Assembly (NCBI GenBank): GCA_964589625.1 | Contig: CAZPSH010000004.1 | Location: forward strand, 80,977-144,976 | Direction of reading: 5' to 3' | DNA: 64,000 nucleotides | Origin: JBFLVU01 sp964589625 | Lineage (GTDB): Bacteria; Acidobacteriota; UBA4820; DSQY01 | In this document: positions 38,274-47,703 of the stretch, piece after piece | How the letters are laid out: the number at the start of each line of letters is the position of its first letter | How positions within the stretch are numbered: position 1 is the stretch's first letter | Made by a program: the position numbers and the translations under genes | The notes under the pieces: generated by a model | Told to the model about the DNA's origin: nothing | The model's input: only the letters and a program-made list of their open reading frames with translations | The model's database searches: none

Positions 38274-40310
38274 CCGGGTCAACTCCTCGGGCGACCCCAC
38301 CGGGGGGAGGCAGGTCCCTCCCCGGCAGACGAAGGCCCTTGCGCCCTCCGTGGGTTGCCTCCCGAGGAAAAGAGCCACCGGCTCCACCTCCTTGGGCGAG
38401 AACTCTCCCCCCACGAGGGGGACGACGAGGGCACCCGGCGGGGAGGCTCCCCTGGCCGCGGCCAGGAGTGCTTTCGCTCCACCATCCAGAGACGGCGCCG
38501 AAACGACCACTTCGACGGGCTCCGATGTGAGGTCGGAGGCAAGCCCCGCCAGAAGGGGCGCGGACCCAGCCCGTAAAGCCAGCGCTCCCCCTTCGGATGC
38601 GAGCAGTGAATCCAGGAGAGCCCGGGCCTCCAGGTTCCCGGTGAGCCGGTGCCAGAACCAGAGAACCCTGCCATACACGGAAACGGCGGAGGGGAGCACC
38701 CCGTCGTCCGAATCGCGGACCGGCACCAGGAGGTAGGGGTCCCCGCCCTCCAGCGGCACGTCGTAGATCCGGCCGGTCTCGGGATGGCGAAAGGCCCGTT
38801 CCATTCGGGACAAGAGGGCCCCCACCCGCCGGAACCGAAGCGAGCTCCCCGTGAGCGCGAAGGCCTTCCATTCGGCGGCGGCCAAGTAGGCGTGGTCGGA
38901 GAGTTGTCCCGGAACCTTGGCCCGCCCGCCATCCCACACGTGAAAGAGCCGCTCTCCGTCCCAGGCGCGTGCCCAGATCGAATCCAGGACCCGAAGACCC
39001 CTGGCCAGGAATTCGGGGGCCCCGGTGGCCGCGTATCCGTCCAGGAAGGCCTCCGCCGCCAGGGCGTTCCAGTCCGTGAGCACCTTTGTGTCGGCACCCG
39101 GAGGAACCCGACCCTCCCTGGCCTTCAAGAGGGTCTTCAGCGAAGCGCGAATGCGGCGACGGAACACCGCGGGCTCTTCGCCCGTCCAGCGGCACGCCTC
39201 CTCCCACTCGGCTTGGCGGTGGAGGGTTCTCTCCTCCAGGCCGGGACCGTCACCCAGACCGAAGAGGTCCGCCACAAGGCGACCCTCCTCCGAGCCGACC
39301 ACGCGCATCACCTCGTCCCGGGTCCAGAGGTAATGGCGCCCCTCTTCTCCCTCCGAATCCGCGTCCAGGGCCGCGATGAAGCCCCCGCCCGGCTCCGAGA
39401 AGGTCCTCTCCAGGTCTTCCAGCACCTCCTGTGCAACCCTGGCGAAAGCCCTCTCGCCCGTGAGGGCGAAGGTCTTGAAGTACAGGGACCCGAGCTGGGC
39501 GTTGTCGTAGAGCATTTTCTCGTAATGGGGAACATGCCAGCGGCCATCCACGCTGTACCGGTGGAAGCCCCCCCCGACCTGATCGCGGATGCCCCCCGCC
39601 TCCATCTGTCGGAGGGTCGACAGAACGCGCTCCATCGGCAAGGTCTCCCGCCTCCTCACCGCGGCGTCCAGGAGGAAGGAGAGGAGCGGCGGCTGAGGGA
39701 ACTTGGGGCCCTGCCCGAATCCACCTCGTTCAGGGTCCATGCGAGACAGGATCGCATTGAGGGCCATTTCCTCGGCCCGAGATCCGTCCGGCGCCGGTCC
39801 TTCCGGGGGCTGAAAGGACCTCCCCACCGCCTCCGTCACGGCCCCGGAGGAGGTCTCCACCTCTTCTCTCCGGGTCCTGAAGGCCTCCAGCACGCCCCGG
39901 AGCACCTGGCCAAACGAGGGGCGCCCCCATCCGGCCTCCGGAGGGAAGTACGTGCCCCCGTAGAAGGGCCGGAGGCTGGGGGTCAAGAAGGCCGTCAGGG
40001 GCCATCCGCCCTGTCCGGAGAGGATCTGGACGGCCCGCATGTAGAGGGCGTCCAGATCGGGTCTCTCCTCCCGGTCCACCTTGATGGAAACGAAGTGGTC
40101 GTTGAGGAATTGGGCGACGTGGGGGTTTTCGAAGGACTCGTGGGCCATCACGTGACACCAGTGGCAGGCCGAGTATCCGATGGACAAGAAGATGGGTTTG
40201 TCCTCCACCCGAGCCTTCTGGAGCGCCTCCTCACCCCAGGGATACCAGTCCACGGGGTTTTCCGCGTGCTGCCGGAGGTAGGGGCTGGATTCGATTGCCA
40301 ACCGGTTCAT
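38253..40310 (-). CDS. YyaL/DUF255 protein: thioredoxin-like domain plus glycosidase-like barrel
   Basis: 685 aa from ATG 40310, with GGAGG six bases upstream. The N-terminal 160 residues are the DUF255 thioredoxin-like domain: ESSPYLRQHAENPVDWYPWG, IFLSIGYSACHWCHVM with a CxxC (C49/C52), and VDREERPDLDALYM. The remainder is an alpha/alpha-toroid like those of six-hairpin glycosidases (HYEKMLYDNAQLGSLYFKTF, DADSEGEEGRHYLWTRDE). Human SPATA20 is a relative. Biochemical function is unknown. It sits among metabolic genes on the minus strand and is separated from the next gene by 148 bp without recognisable elements. Confidence 0.92.
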   Translation of the reverse strand: MNRLAIESSPYLRQHAENPVDWYPWGEEALQKARVEDKPIFLSIGYSACHWCHVMAHESFENPHVAQFLNDHFVSIKVDREERPDLDALYMRAVQILSGQGGWPLTAFLTPSLRPFYGGTYFPPEAGWGRPSFGQVLRGVLEAFRTRREEVETSSGAVTEAVGRSFQPPEGPAPDGSRAEEMALNAILSRMDPERGGFGQGPKFPQPPLLSFLLDAAVRRRETLPMERVLSTLRQMEAGGIRDQVGGGFHRYSVDGRWHVPHYEKMLYDNAQLGSLYFKTFALTGERAFARVAQEVLEDLERTFSEPGGGFIAALDADSEGEEGRHYLWTRDEVMRVVGSEEGRLVADLFGLGDGPGLEERTLHRQAEWEEACRWTGEEPAVFRRRIRASLKTLLKAREGRVPPGADTKVLTDWNALAAEAFLDGYAATGAPEFLARGLRVLDSIWARAWDGERLFHVWDGGRAKVPGQLSDHAYLAAAEWKAFALTGSSLRFRRVGALLSRMERAFRHPETGRIYDVPLEGGDPYLLVPVRDSDDGVLPSAVSVYGRVLWFWHRLTGNLEARALLDSLLASEGGALALRAGSAPLLAGLASDLTSEPVEVVVSAPSLDGGAKALLAAARGASPPGALVVPLVGGEFSPKEVEPVALFLGRQPTEGARAFVCRGGTCLPPVGSPEELTRLLSGGR

Positions 40311-40458
40311 GGGCGCCTCCAGAGCCTTTCTCAAGGTGCCCAGTCGAACGGATATTCCAGGATGGGGGCCTGCGGGAAGCCTTCGGGGGCCCCTCAGCGG
40401 GACAGCCCCCGCTCCACGATTTCCTCCTTATTCCAGACCGTGCCGGCGGCGGAGCAGA

Positions 40459-42036
40459 TCAACGGGCGCGGGTCCAAGCCTCCACGACCCGAAGGGCGTC
40501 CACGGCGGAGGAGACGATCCCTCCGGACCAACCCGCCCCCTCGCCCGCGAGAAGGAGACCCGGGAACCCCGGAGGCTCCCCCGCGTCGCCCCGCACGACC
40601 TGCATGGGGCTGGAGGTGCGGGTCTCGGGCGCAAGCAGGACGCCCCGTTCCACGAAGCCCGGCATCACTCTGTCAAAGCGCGCCAGGGCCCGGACCAAAG
40701 GCCCCTCCACCCACTCGGGAAAGAAGCCGCGTAGATTGACGCTCCGCGTCCCGGGGCGAAAGGAGGTCTTCAGCGGATGCGGATCCGCCCGGTTCTCCAG
40801 GAAGGCCGCCGCCGACTGGGCGGGAGCCCGGTAGCCTCCCCCCCCCAGGCCATATCCCCGTGCCTCCAAATCCTCCTGGAAGGCAAGCCCCTTCAAGGGA
40901 TCGGCTCCGAAGTCCTCCGGACGCACGGCGACCACGATGCCGGCGTTGGCGAAACCGGACGCCCGGTGGGACATGCTCATCCCGTTGGTCACCAAGTGCC
41001 CCGCCTCGGAGGCCGAGTTGACGACGAGGCCTCCGGGGCACATGCAGAAGGAGTAAACCCCTCGCCCCGTCTCCTCGTCCCTGAAGGTGAGGAAGTACTC
41101 CGCCGGAGTCAGGTCGGGGTGGCCCGCGAACTTCCCGTACTGCCGGCGGTCCACCCAATCCTGTGGGTGCTCCGCCCGGACTCCCACGGCGAACCCCTTG
41201 GCACGGAAGGGTACGCCCAGGGAAACGAGGCGGCGGGAGAGGCCGCGGGAGGAGTGGCCGATGGCCAGAATCACGACATCGGCGTCCAACGGCCCATCGG
41301 GAGTCGAAAGCCTCCAGCCCTCTCCCCGGGGAGCCAGGTCGAGGAGCGGGCGGCGAAAATGGAAGCGCGCGCCGAGCCCCTCGATCTGCCCGCGCATGGA
41401 CCGGACCACCCGCCTCACTCCATCGGTTCCCAGGTGCGGATGGGCCTCCTCCAGGATGGACTCGGGAGCCCCGGCCTCCGCGAACCGCCTCAGGACCTCG
41501 CGGGAGAGGGGGTCCTTGATCCGGGTCGTCAGCTTCCCGTCCGAAAACGTGCCCGCCCCCCCTTCCCCGAACTGCACGTTCGCATCCGGGTGGAGCTCCC
41601 CCGCCCGCCACAGCCCGGCCACAGCGGACACCCGACCCTCCAGCAGCGGTCCCTGCTCCAGGACCGTCACCGAGGCCCCGCGCAAGGCGAGGGCTTCGGC
41701 GGCGAAGAGCCCCGAAGGCCCCGTTCCCACCACCACGGCTCGAACCCCTCCCAGGTTCCGGGCCGGCGCGTCGGAGGCGGCCGGACGATCGGGGATGGGC
41801 CCGAGCCGGAGACCGCCCGCGCTTCGGGTGGCGCGGTCGCGCATCTCCAGGTCGAGCGTGAACACCCAGACGGGGACCTGCCGCCCCTTCCGAGCGTCCA
41901 GGGATTTCCGTACGACCCGGAGAACCGAAAGGGACTCGATTCGGATGCCCAAGGCTTCCGCCGCGAGGCGCCGAAGGGCCTCCTCGTCGGCAGGGCTCCC
42001 GAGAGGGACCTCCAGTCCCCACAGCCGGTTCTTCAT
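40459..42036 (-). CDS. FAD-dependent oxidoreductase (uncharacterised dehydrogenase family)
   Basis: 525 aa. The FAD-binding GxGxxG is VVVGTGPSGLFAAEALALRG near residue 100. The N-terminal 90 residues form a small ferredoxin-like or ACT-like extension (ALGIRIESLSVLRVVRKSLD) usual for this family. GEGGAGTFSDGKLTTRIKD, VYSFCMCPGGLVVNS and the C-terminal LLAGEGAGWSGGIVSSAVDA confirm the group of proteins annotated FAD-dependent dehydrogenase (COG2509). Substrate unknown. GGAG lies three bases before the ATG. Confidence 0.9.
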   Translation of the reverse strand: MKNRLWGLEVPLGSPADEEALRRLAAEALGIRIESLSVLRVVRKSLDARKGRQVPVWVFTLDLEMRDRATRSAGGLRLGPIPDRPAASDAPARNLGGVRAVVVGTGPSGLFAAEALALRGASVTVLEQGPLLEGRVSAVAGLWRAGELHPDANVQFGEGGAGTFSDGKLTTRIKDPLSREVLRRFAEAGAPESILEEAHPHLGTDGVRRVVRSMRGQIEGLGARFHFRRPLLDLAPRGEGWRLSTPDGPLDADVVILAIGHSSRGLSRRLVSLGVPFRAKGFAVGVRAEHPQDWVDRRQYGKFAGHPDLTPAEYFLTFRDEETGRGVYSFCMCPGGLVVNSASEAGHLVTNGMSMSHRASGFANAGIVVAVRPEDFGADPLKGLAFQEDLEARGYGLGGGGYRAPAQSAAAFLENRADPHPLKTSFRPGTRSVNLRGFFPEWVEGPLVRALARFDRVMPGFVERGVLLAPETRTSSPMQVVRGDAGEPPGFPGLLLAGEGAGWSGGIVSSAVDALRVVEAWTRAR

Positions 42037-42110
42037 GGGCTCCGCACGCTTTCTTCCCTGGGCCCGGCGAGGGAACGGAGGTCCGCGCCGCCCGTTCCAG
42101 GGAGTCGACG

Positions 42111-43532
42111 TCAGGACCGGTCGGCCTCTCCCAGGGCCTTCATTCCGGCATCAATGAAGGCGTCGAGCTCGCTCTTGTCCGGCACTTCACAATAGACCCG
42201 AAGGGAAGGCTCCGTCCCCGACTGGCGGAAGAGGATCCAGGAGCCGTCCGAGAGCCTCAGCTTGAGTCCGTCCAGGGTGTCGGCCTCCATCACCTTTCGC
42301 CCCGCGAAGGACTTCGGAGGTTTCTGGGACAATCGCGCCACTTGACGCAGGCCCTTGTCGGGAGAAACGGGGAAGTCCCGTCTGCGGAAATGGAACTCGC
42401 CGAACCTCTCGTGAAGGTCCTTGAGGAGCTCCAGGCTAGTCTTCCCGCGCTTGACCATCATCTCCAGGACCAGGAGGTTGATCATCACTCCGTCCCGCTC
42501 GGGCAGGAATCCTTGGATCGTGATGCCGCCGCTCTCCTCTCCTCCGATGAGGAGGTCCTGCTCCTGCATGAGCTGGGCAATGTGCTTGAAGCCCACCGGC
42601 CGGTTGGCGTAGGGAAGGCCGAAAGATTCGGCGATGCGCTGGAGGTAGAGGGTATTGGCGTTCGTGGCCGCCACGAGCCCCCTCTGCTTCCGGTGCTCCG
42701 CGAGGTACAGCGTCAGGAGGGCGATCACCTCGAGAGGGGTGAAGATGGATCCGTCTCCGTGGACGGCCCCGGAGCGGTCCGCGTCACCGTCCGTGGCCAG
42801 GCCCACGGCGGCGCCCTGGGCGAGGACGGCCTCCTGAAGGAGGTCGAGGTACTCCTCCTTCGGCTCCGGAGCCCGCAATCCGAAGAGGGGATCCCGCTCC
42901 CACCGCAGGGTCGTGACCCGGCACGAGGGGCTGGCGGCCCAGCGCTCCAGGCGCCGCTCCCCCACGCCGTTCATCGAGTCCACGACCACCTGAAGATCGG
43001 CACGGCGGATGGCCTCGATGTCCACCAATGATTCGACCAGGGCGTCGTAGCCCTCGTCGAGGGGCGTCTCCACGATGCGGCCCAGGTTCTTCGCCTCCCG
43101 GTAGGCCATGCGCTTGGGGGGCGTCTTTCCGAGCAGGGACTCGATCCGCGCCGTGGTCTGGGGAAGGGCGCTACCGCCGAAGCGTTCCTTGAGCTTGAAG
43201 CCGTTGTAGGTGTACGGGTTGTGGCTCGCCGTGATGACGATACCCAGGGGAAGGCCCTGCCGCTGTACGAAGTAGGACACGTGCGGCGTCGGACAGGCCC
43301 TCGGGCTCAGGTAGACCGTCACGCCGTTGCCCGCCAAAACCTCCGCCGCCGCCCGGGCGAAGTCCTCCGAAAGGAATCGGAAGTCGTACCCGATGGCCAC
43401 CCGCCTGTCCTCCGCCGCCTCGGCCAGATGGTCCGCCACGGCCTGCGCACAGAGCCGCACGTTCGCGAAGGTGAAGTCCTCGGCGATGACGGCGCGCCAG
43501 CCGTCGGTCCCAAAGCGGATCTTCGCGCTCAA
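42111..43532 (-). CDS. Phosphoglucomutase/phosphomannomutase family protein
   Basis: 473 aa, from TTG at 43532 with GAGAGG six bases upstream. The N-terminal RFGTDGWRAVI, catalytic phosphoserine loop ITASHNP (S103), metal loop LATDGDADRSG and sugar-binding GGEESGGIT are all present. The C-terminal phosphate-binding loop RQSGTEPSLRVY is complete. It interconverts hexose 1- and 6-phosphates; PGM, PMM or glucosamine specificity cannot be decided by eye. The unusual TTG start may keep expression low. Confidence 0.93.
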   Translation of the reverse strand: MSAKIRFGTDGWRAVIAEDFTFANVRLCAQAVADHLAEAAEDRRVAIGYDFRFLSEDFARAAAEVLAGNGVTVYLSPRACPTPHVSYFVQRQGLPLGIVITASHNPYTYNGFKLKERFGGSALPQTTARIESLLGKTPPKRMAYREAKNLGRIVETPLDEGYDALVESLVDIEAIRRADLQVVVDSMNGVGERRLERWAASPSCRVTTLRWERDPLFGLRAPEPKEEYLDLLQEAVLAQGAAVGLATDGDADRSGAVHGDGSIFTPLEVIALLTLYLAEHRKQRGLVAATNANTLYLQRIAESFGLPYANRPVGFKHIAQLMQEQDLLIGGEESGGITIQGFLPERDGVMINLLVLEMMVKRGKTSLELLKDLHERFGEFHFRRRDFPVSPDKGLRQVARLSQKPPKSFAGRKVMEADTLDGLKLRLSDGSWILFRQSGTEPSLRVYCEVPDKSELDAFIDAGMKALGEADRS

Positions 43533-43618
43533 ATCGCACCTCTCTTCGGGCTCTTCTCATTCACTGGCGTGACCGTCCCTCCCGGATTCCTACCGGAAGC
43601 CCGCCACGGCTCCCCACC

Positions 43619-44812
43619 TCACAGATCCACCTGCCGGAGGAAGACATCCGCCTCCTCCGTTACCGGGTCCCACATGTCCAGGACTTCGCCCGCATCCAGC
43701 GTGGCCAGGGCCCTGTCCCTTCGCCCCGCGGCGGAGAGGCCTCGGAAGAGACCCTCCTCCGCCTCGGCGTCCACCGAAGGATCCATCATCCTCAGGCGCT
43801 CGAGGGCCTCGCGCCCCTTGGTCCACCACCCCCTGACCAGCAGAATGCGCGCCCTCAGCCGCAGGGCGGGAACCGACTCGGGCGAATTGGCCAGCAGCTG
43901 GTCCAACCGTCCCTCCGCGGCGGCGATCCGGCCGTCCCGGAGGTGGACCAGGGCGATCAGAAAGAGGGCGGCAGCGTTTTCTTCGAGGGATAGGGACTGC
44001 TCGGCCCGCTTCCGACAGGCCTTCCAATCGCCGCAAAGGGCCTCGGCGAGAGCCAGGAGACTGAGGGTCGAAGCATCCTCCCGGCCCTTCTTTTGGAGGC
44101 CTCCCAGCGCCTTTCTCGCCTCCGCGTTCCGTCCCTCCATGAGAGCCAGGAGACCCCACGACCTGAGGGCGCCGGCGGTGGGTTCCCGTCCGGCAAGCGC
44201 CAGGTCCAGGTGGCGTCGGGCCCGCGCGAGGTCCTTGAGGCCCAGGTACATTTCACCCAGGAAGGCGTGGAGCGGGCCATTGGCCGGATCCAGCGCGGCC
44301 GCCTCTTCCAGGGCCGAGGCGCCCGGCGCCGCCTCCAGGTTGAACAGGTGGTCCTCGGCGGCCAGCACACGCTCCTCGAACCTGCGCCGGTTCTTCCCCC
44401 CGAAGGCCGAGAGGATCTGGGCCTTGGCCTCTAGAAACCTCTCCTTGCGGGTGATTCCGCCAAGGTTGTCGAGGGTCCTCTGGCGCCAGCGGACGTGGAA
44501 CTCCGAGGCCGCCAGAAGCCCCCGCTCCCGGAGCATCCGGACCAGCACGTGGATCCCCGCCCGCGTCACCATCACGTTTCTCTCGAGGAAGTCGAGGGCC
44601 TGCACGAGGAGGTCCACATCCTCGGACGATCGGTGCGCCTGCTTCTCCACCGTGGAGATCTTGTCGATGACGTATTCTTCAATGCCGAGGAGGGACTGAA
44701 GGTCTCCCGCCTCGCCGGAACGCTCCTGCCGCACCACGAGAAGGGGCGCCTTGCAGTACCGGCACCTCTCCGCCTCCGGCTTGTTCCGCTTTCCGCAGCG
44801 TTGACAATACAT
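43619..44812 (-). CDS. Zinc-ribbon plus TPR-repeat protein
   Basis: 397 aa from ATG 44812. The start MYCQRCGKRNKPEAERC together with RYCKAPL forms a zinc ribbon of two CxxC knuckles. The rest is helical with TPR-like repeats (ALEEAAALDPANGPLHAFLG, ARRHLDLALAGREPTAGALR, DGRIAAAEGRLDQLLANSPE, CRKRAEQSLSLEENAAALFL). It has no catalytic motif. The ribbon suggests nucleic acid or protein binding, and the solenoid a scaffold. It shares the strand and close spacing (42 bases) with the 3-hydroxyacyl-CoA dehydrogenase gene upstream. Confidence 0.85.
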   Translation of the reverse strand: MYCQRCGKRNKPEAERCRYCKAPLLVVRQERSGEAGDLQSLLGIEEYVIDKISTVEKQAHRSSEDVDLLVQALDFLERNVMVTRAGIHVLVRMLRERGLLAASEFHVRWRQRTLDNLGGITRKERFLEAKAQILSAFGGKNRRRFEERVLAAEDHLFNLEAAPGASALEEAAALDPANGPLHAFLGEMYLGLKDLARARRHLDLALAGREPTAGALRSWGLLALMEGRNAEARKALGGLQKKGREDASTLSLLALAEALCGDWKACRKRAEQSLSLEENAAALFLIALVHLRDGRIAAAEGRLDQLLANSPESVPALRLRARILLVRGWWTKGREALERLRMMDPSVDAEAEEGLFRGLSAAGRRDRALATLDAGEVLDMWDPVTEEADVFLRQVDL

Positions 44813-44854
44813 TGATCCGCCCTGGCTCCTTCCCGTTCCCCCGACCGCCACTCC

Positions 44855-45703
44855 CTAGTACTTGTAGAAGCCGCGGCCCGACTTTCGTCCCAGGAATCCC
44901 GCGTCCACCATCTTGACCAGAAGCGGGCAAGGACGATACTTGGGGTCGCCCAGGCCCTCGTGGAGCACGTTCAGGATGAACAAGCACGTGTCGAGGCCGA
45001 TGAGGTCGGCCAGCGTGAGGGGGCCCATGGGGTGGTTCATGCCGAGCTTCATGACGGTGTCGATGGCCTCCGGAGTGCCCACGCCCTCCATGAGGCAGTA
45101 CACGGCCTCGTTGATCATGGGCATGAGGACGCGGTTGCTGACGAACCCCGGATAGTCGTTTACCTCGACGGGCACTTTTCCCATCTTCCTCGCCAAATCC
45201 ATCACGCCGGCAAGGACCGAATCCTCCGTCGCGATACCTCGGATCACTTCAACGAGCTGCATGACCGGGACGGGGTTCATGAAGTGCATCCCGATGACCC
45301 GGCCCGCCCTGCCTGAGAGGGCCGCCAGCTTCGTGATCGAGATGGAAGACGTGTTGCTGGCAAGAACGGCTTCCGGACCCAACACCTTGTCCAGTGCCTG
45401 GAAGATGGTCCGCTTCACCTCGAAGTTCTCGACGACCGCCTCGACCACGATCTGGCAGGGGGCAAGGTCCGGCGGGTTCGTCGTGGTACGAATCCGGCCG
45501 AGAACGGCCGCCTTCTCCTCCGGGCTCATCTTCCCCTTGTCCACGCCGCGCTGGAGGTTCTTGTCGATGCTCCCAACCGCCTTCTGGCAAAGCGCGTCGT
45601 CCACCTCGCACAGGAGAACCTCGAAGCCCGTCTGGGCGGCCACGTGGGCGATTCCGTTCCCCATGGTTCCGCCCCCCACCACGCCGAACACTCTCACATC
45701 CAT
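44855..45703 (-). CDS. 3-hydroxybutyryl-CoA dehydrogenase
   Basis: 282 aa, the normal length for the single-function enzyme. GVVGGGTMGNGIAHVAAQTG is the NAD-binding loop, VVEAVVENFEVKR and LASNTSSISITKLA are strand motifs, and IGMHFMNPVPVMQLVEVI contains the catalytic His near 138. The C-terminal domain begins at DYPGFVSNRVLMPMINEAVY. It oxidises or reduces the 3-hydroxyacyl-CoA intermediate of beta-oxidation or butyrate-type routes. AAGGAG lies about eight bases before the ATG. With the glutaryl-CoA-dehydrogenase-like enzyme nearby it fits an amino-acid or short-chain acid degradation unit. Confidence 0.95.
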   Translation of the reverse strand: MDVRVFGVVGGGTMGNGIAHVAAQTGFEVLLCEVDDALCQKAVGSIDKNLQRGVDKGKMSPEEKAAVLGRIRTTTNPPDLAPCQIVVEAVVENFEVKRTIFQALDKVLGPEAVLASNTSSISITKLAALSGRAGRVIGMHFMNPVPVMQLVEVIRGIATEDSVLAGVMDLARKMGKVPVEVNDYPGFVSNRVLMPMINEAVYCLMEGVGTPEAIDTVMKLGMNHPMGPLTLADLIGLDTCLFILNVLHEGLGDPKYRPCPLLVKMVDAGFLGRKSGRGFYKY

Positions 45704-45764
45704 GGTGATCTCTCCTTCCGCATCGCCTTCCGCCCGGCCTTATAGTTCCCGGCCGGCGCCGTCC

Positions 45765-47309
45765 TTACTCCAACACCACGCCGCCCCTCGCCGCCAGCTC
45801 GCAGAGGCGCCCTTCCTCGAGCCAGCCGGCTAGAGATTCCAGCTCCGGCTGGATGAAGCGGTCCCGCTCCACCGCCGGGAATGCGGCCCGGAGCGATGCA
45901 AGGACCGGCCGGAGGGGCCGGGCCGGCTCCAGGGGCGCGAGGAACCCGATGCCCTGAGCCGCCGAGCGCACCTCCGCGGCCAAGACCCTCGCAACGTTGC
46001 GGGCGACCATGAGGGCCTTTCGAGCCGCCCAGAATCCCATGGAGACGTGATCCTCCTGACCGGCAGACGTGGGGATCGAATCCACGCTGGCGGGGTGGCT
46101 CAGCGTCTTGCATTCGGAGACCAGGGCGGCGGCGGTCACTTGGACCATCATGAACCCGGAGTTCAGACCCCCCTCGCGGACGAGGAAGTCGGGGAGACCG
46201 GAGAATCTCCCGTCCACGAGCCGAGCGCACCGTCTCTCGCTGATGCTCGCGAGGTCGGTTAGAGCGGCAGAGAGGAGGTCCGCGGCCAGGGCCGCGGGGG
46301 CACCGTGGAAGTTTCCTCCGGAGAGGATCTCCCCGTCCCCCGCGAAGATCATCGGGTTATCCGTGGCGGCGTTCATCTCCACGGCGAGGACGCGCTCCAC
46401 ATAGCCTACGGCGTCCCGCACCGCCCCGTGAACCTGCGGCATGCACCGCAGGGAATACGCGTCCTGGACCTTCCCGCACTCCGAGTGGCTCCGCGATACG
46501 GGGCTGTCTTCGAGGAGCCTCCACAGGTTCCGCGCGCTCGCCACCTGTCCCGGGTGGGGCCGCTCGGCATGGACGCGGGGGTCGAAGGCCCTTCGCGTGC
46601 CCCGCAGCGTCTCGAGGCTGAGGGCGCCCGCCACATCGGCCTCTTTGACCAGCGTGCGCGCCAGGGAGGCCGCCATCGCGAGAAGGGCCGTCATCCCCTG
46701 CGTCCCGTTGATGAGGGCCAGGCCCTCCTTGGCCTGGAGAACGACGGGAGCGAGACCCGCGCGGCCCAGGACCTCGGCCGCGGGCCCCGTCCCGAGGCCT
46801 CCGCGAACCGTGCCTTCTCCCATGAGGGCGAGGGCCACGTGGGCCAGCGGCGCAAGGTCCCCCGATGCCCCCACGCTCCCCTGGCACGGCACCAACGGCA
46901 CGATGCCCGCGTTCAACATGGACGCGAGGGCCCGCAGCGTCTCGGCCCGGACTCCAGACCGGCCCCGGAGAAGGCAATTGATCCGGAGGGCCATGATGGC
47001 CCTCACGACATCGTCCGGAAGCGGCTCGCCCACTCCCACGGCGTGGGATCGGATGAGGTTCCTCTGAAGGTCCTCCACGCGGTCGCGGGGAATGGTGACG
47101 GTGGCGAAGTGGCCGAATCCGGTGGTGATTCCGTATGCGACCCGCCCCTCGTCCACAACCTTCCGGACAAAGGCCTCGCTCCCGATGACCTCGTCGAGGG
47201 CTTGGCGTGACAGAGAAACTGGCGCCCCGCGGGCGACGGCCTCCAGACCCTCGAGGGTCAGCGTGCATCCGTCCAGAACCACGGGGGGGCGTTCCGCTCC
47301 GTTCATCAT
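45765..47309 (-). CDS. hutH: Histidine ammonia-lyase
   Basis: 514 aa. ATG 47309 overlaps the stop of the upstream lipoprotein (ATGA); ATG 47306 is an alternative. The MIO cofactor triad is in CQGSVGASGDLAPLAHVALA (Ala-Ser-Gly near residue 147). Other family segments are YGITTGFGHFATVTI, NLIRSHAVGVGEPL, GNFHGAPAALAADLL and TSAGQEDHVSMG. The enzyme removes ammonia from histidine to give urocanate. No hutU, hutI or hutG is in the window, so the rest of the pathway is elsewhere or the substrate is another aromatic amino acid. It is placed between acyl-CoA enzymes. Confidence 0.95.
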   Translation of the reverse strand: MMNGAERPPVVLDGCTLTLEGLEAVARGAPVSLSRQALDEVIGSEAFVRKVVDEGRVAYGITTGFGHFATVTIPRDRVEDLQRNLIRSHAVGVGEPLPDDVVRAIMALRINCLLRGRSGVRAETLRALASMLNAGIVPLVPCQGSVGASGDLAPLAHVALALMGEGTVRGGLGTGPAAEVLGRAGLAPVVLQAKEGLALINGTQGMTALLAMAASLARTLVKEADVAGALSLETLRGTRRAFDPRVHAERPHPGQVASARNLWRLLEDSPVSRSHSECGKVQDAYSLRCMPQVHGAVRDAVGYVERVLAVEMNAATDNPMIFAGDGEILSGGNFHGAPAALAADLLSAALTDLASISERRCARLVDGRFSGLPDFLVREGGLNSGFMMVQVTAAALVSECKTLSHPASVDSIPTSAGQEDHVSMGFWAARKALMVARNVARVLAAEVRSAAQGIGFLAPLEPARPLRPVLASLRAAFPAVERDRFIQPELESLAGWLEEGRLCELAARGGVVLE

Positions 47310-47677
47310 TCTCCGTCCGTCACCGAGAGGTCGTCCGCCGTGTCCCACTGCTGGTCCGGGCCGGCGGACGCGAGGGTGAAGCGCATCCCATCTCCGTTGT
47401 AGCGGACGGGGTTCCCCCACGGGTCGGTGACCGGCGCCGAGCGGATGCCCGCCGCCAGGAGAGCCTGCCCGCCCTCGCCCAGCGGAACATGGCCGTTCTC
47501 TCTCGCGTAGGCCCGGATCTCCTGCGCCGTGGCGTCCAGCGTGAGCCGGAAGGCGCCGCGGATGGGGGGGCCGGGGTTGAGCCCGGCGGGCATCTCCGTG
47601 CCCGAGTCCCCGCAGGAAAGCAGGGCGGCGGACGCGATCGCGCAGGCGGCGGCGAGGAGGAATGGGGTCGCTTTCAT
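47306..47677 (-). CDS. Small lipoprotein with GspG-like C-terminus
   Basis: 123 aa from ATG 47677. The N-terminus is a lipoprotein signal (KATPFLLAAACAIASAALLS then Cys, lipobox LLSC). After a linker, residues about 65-123 read EIRAYARENGHVPLG, TDPWGNPVRYNGDGMRFTLA and SAGPDQQWDTADDLSV, matching the C-terminal calcium-type loop region of type II major pseudopilins (DPWG...SxGPDg...DDI). It lacks the N-terminal pilin helix. It is a free lipid-anchored pseudopilin-like domain of unknown role. Its stop overlaps hutH by four bases, so it is translationally coupled to a metabolic gene. Confidence 0.75.
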   Translation of the reverse strand: MKATPFLLAAACAIASAALLSCGDSGTEMPAGLNPGPPIRGAFRLTLDATAQEIRAYARENGHVPLGEGGQALLAAGIRSAPVTDPWGNPVRYNGDGMRFTLASAGPDQQWDTADDLSVTDGE

Positions 47678-47703
47678 CCAAGACTCCTGTCTTGCTCCGG
47701 AAC

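Noticed and set aside
38649..40739. A 696-codon open frame on the plus strand
   Set aside because: Antisense to the YyaL-like gene with shadow-type composition and no motif.
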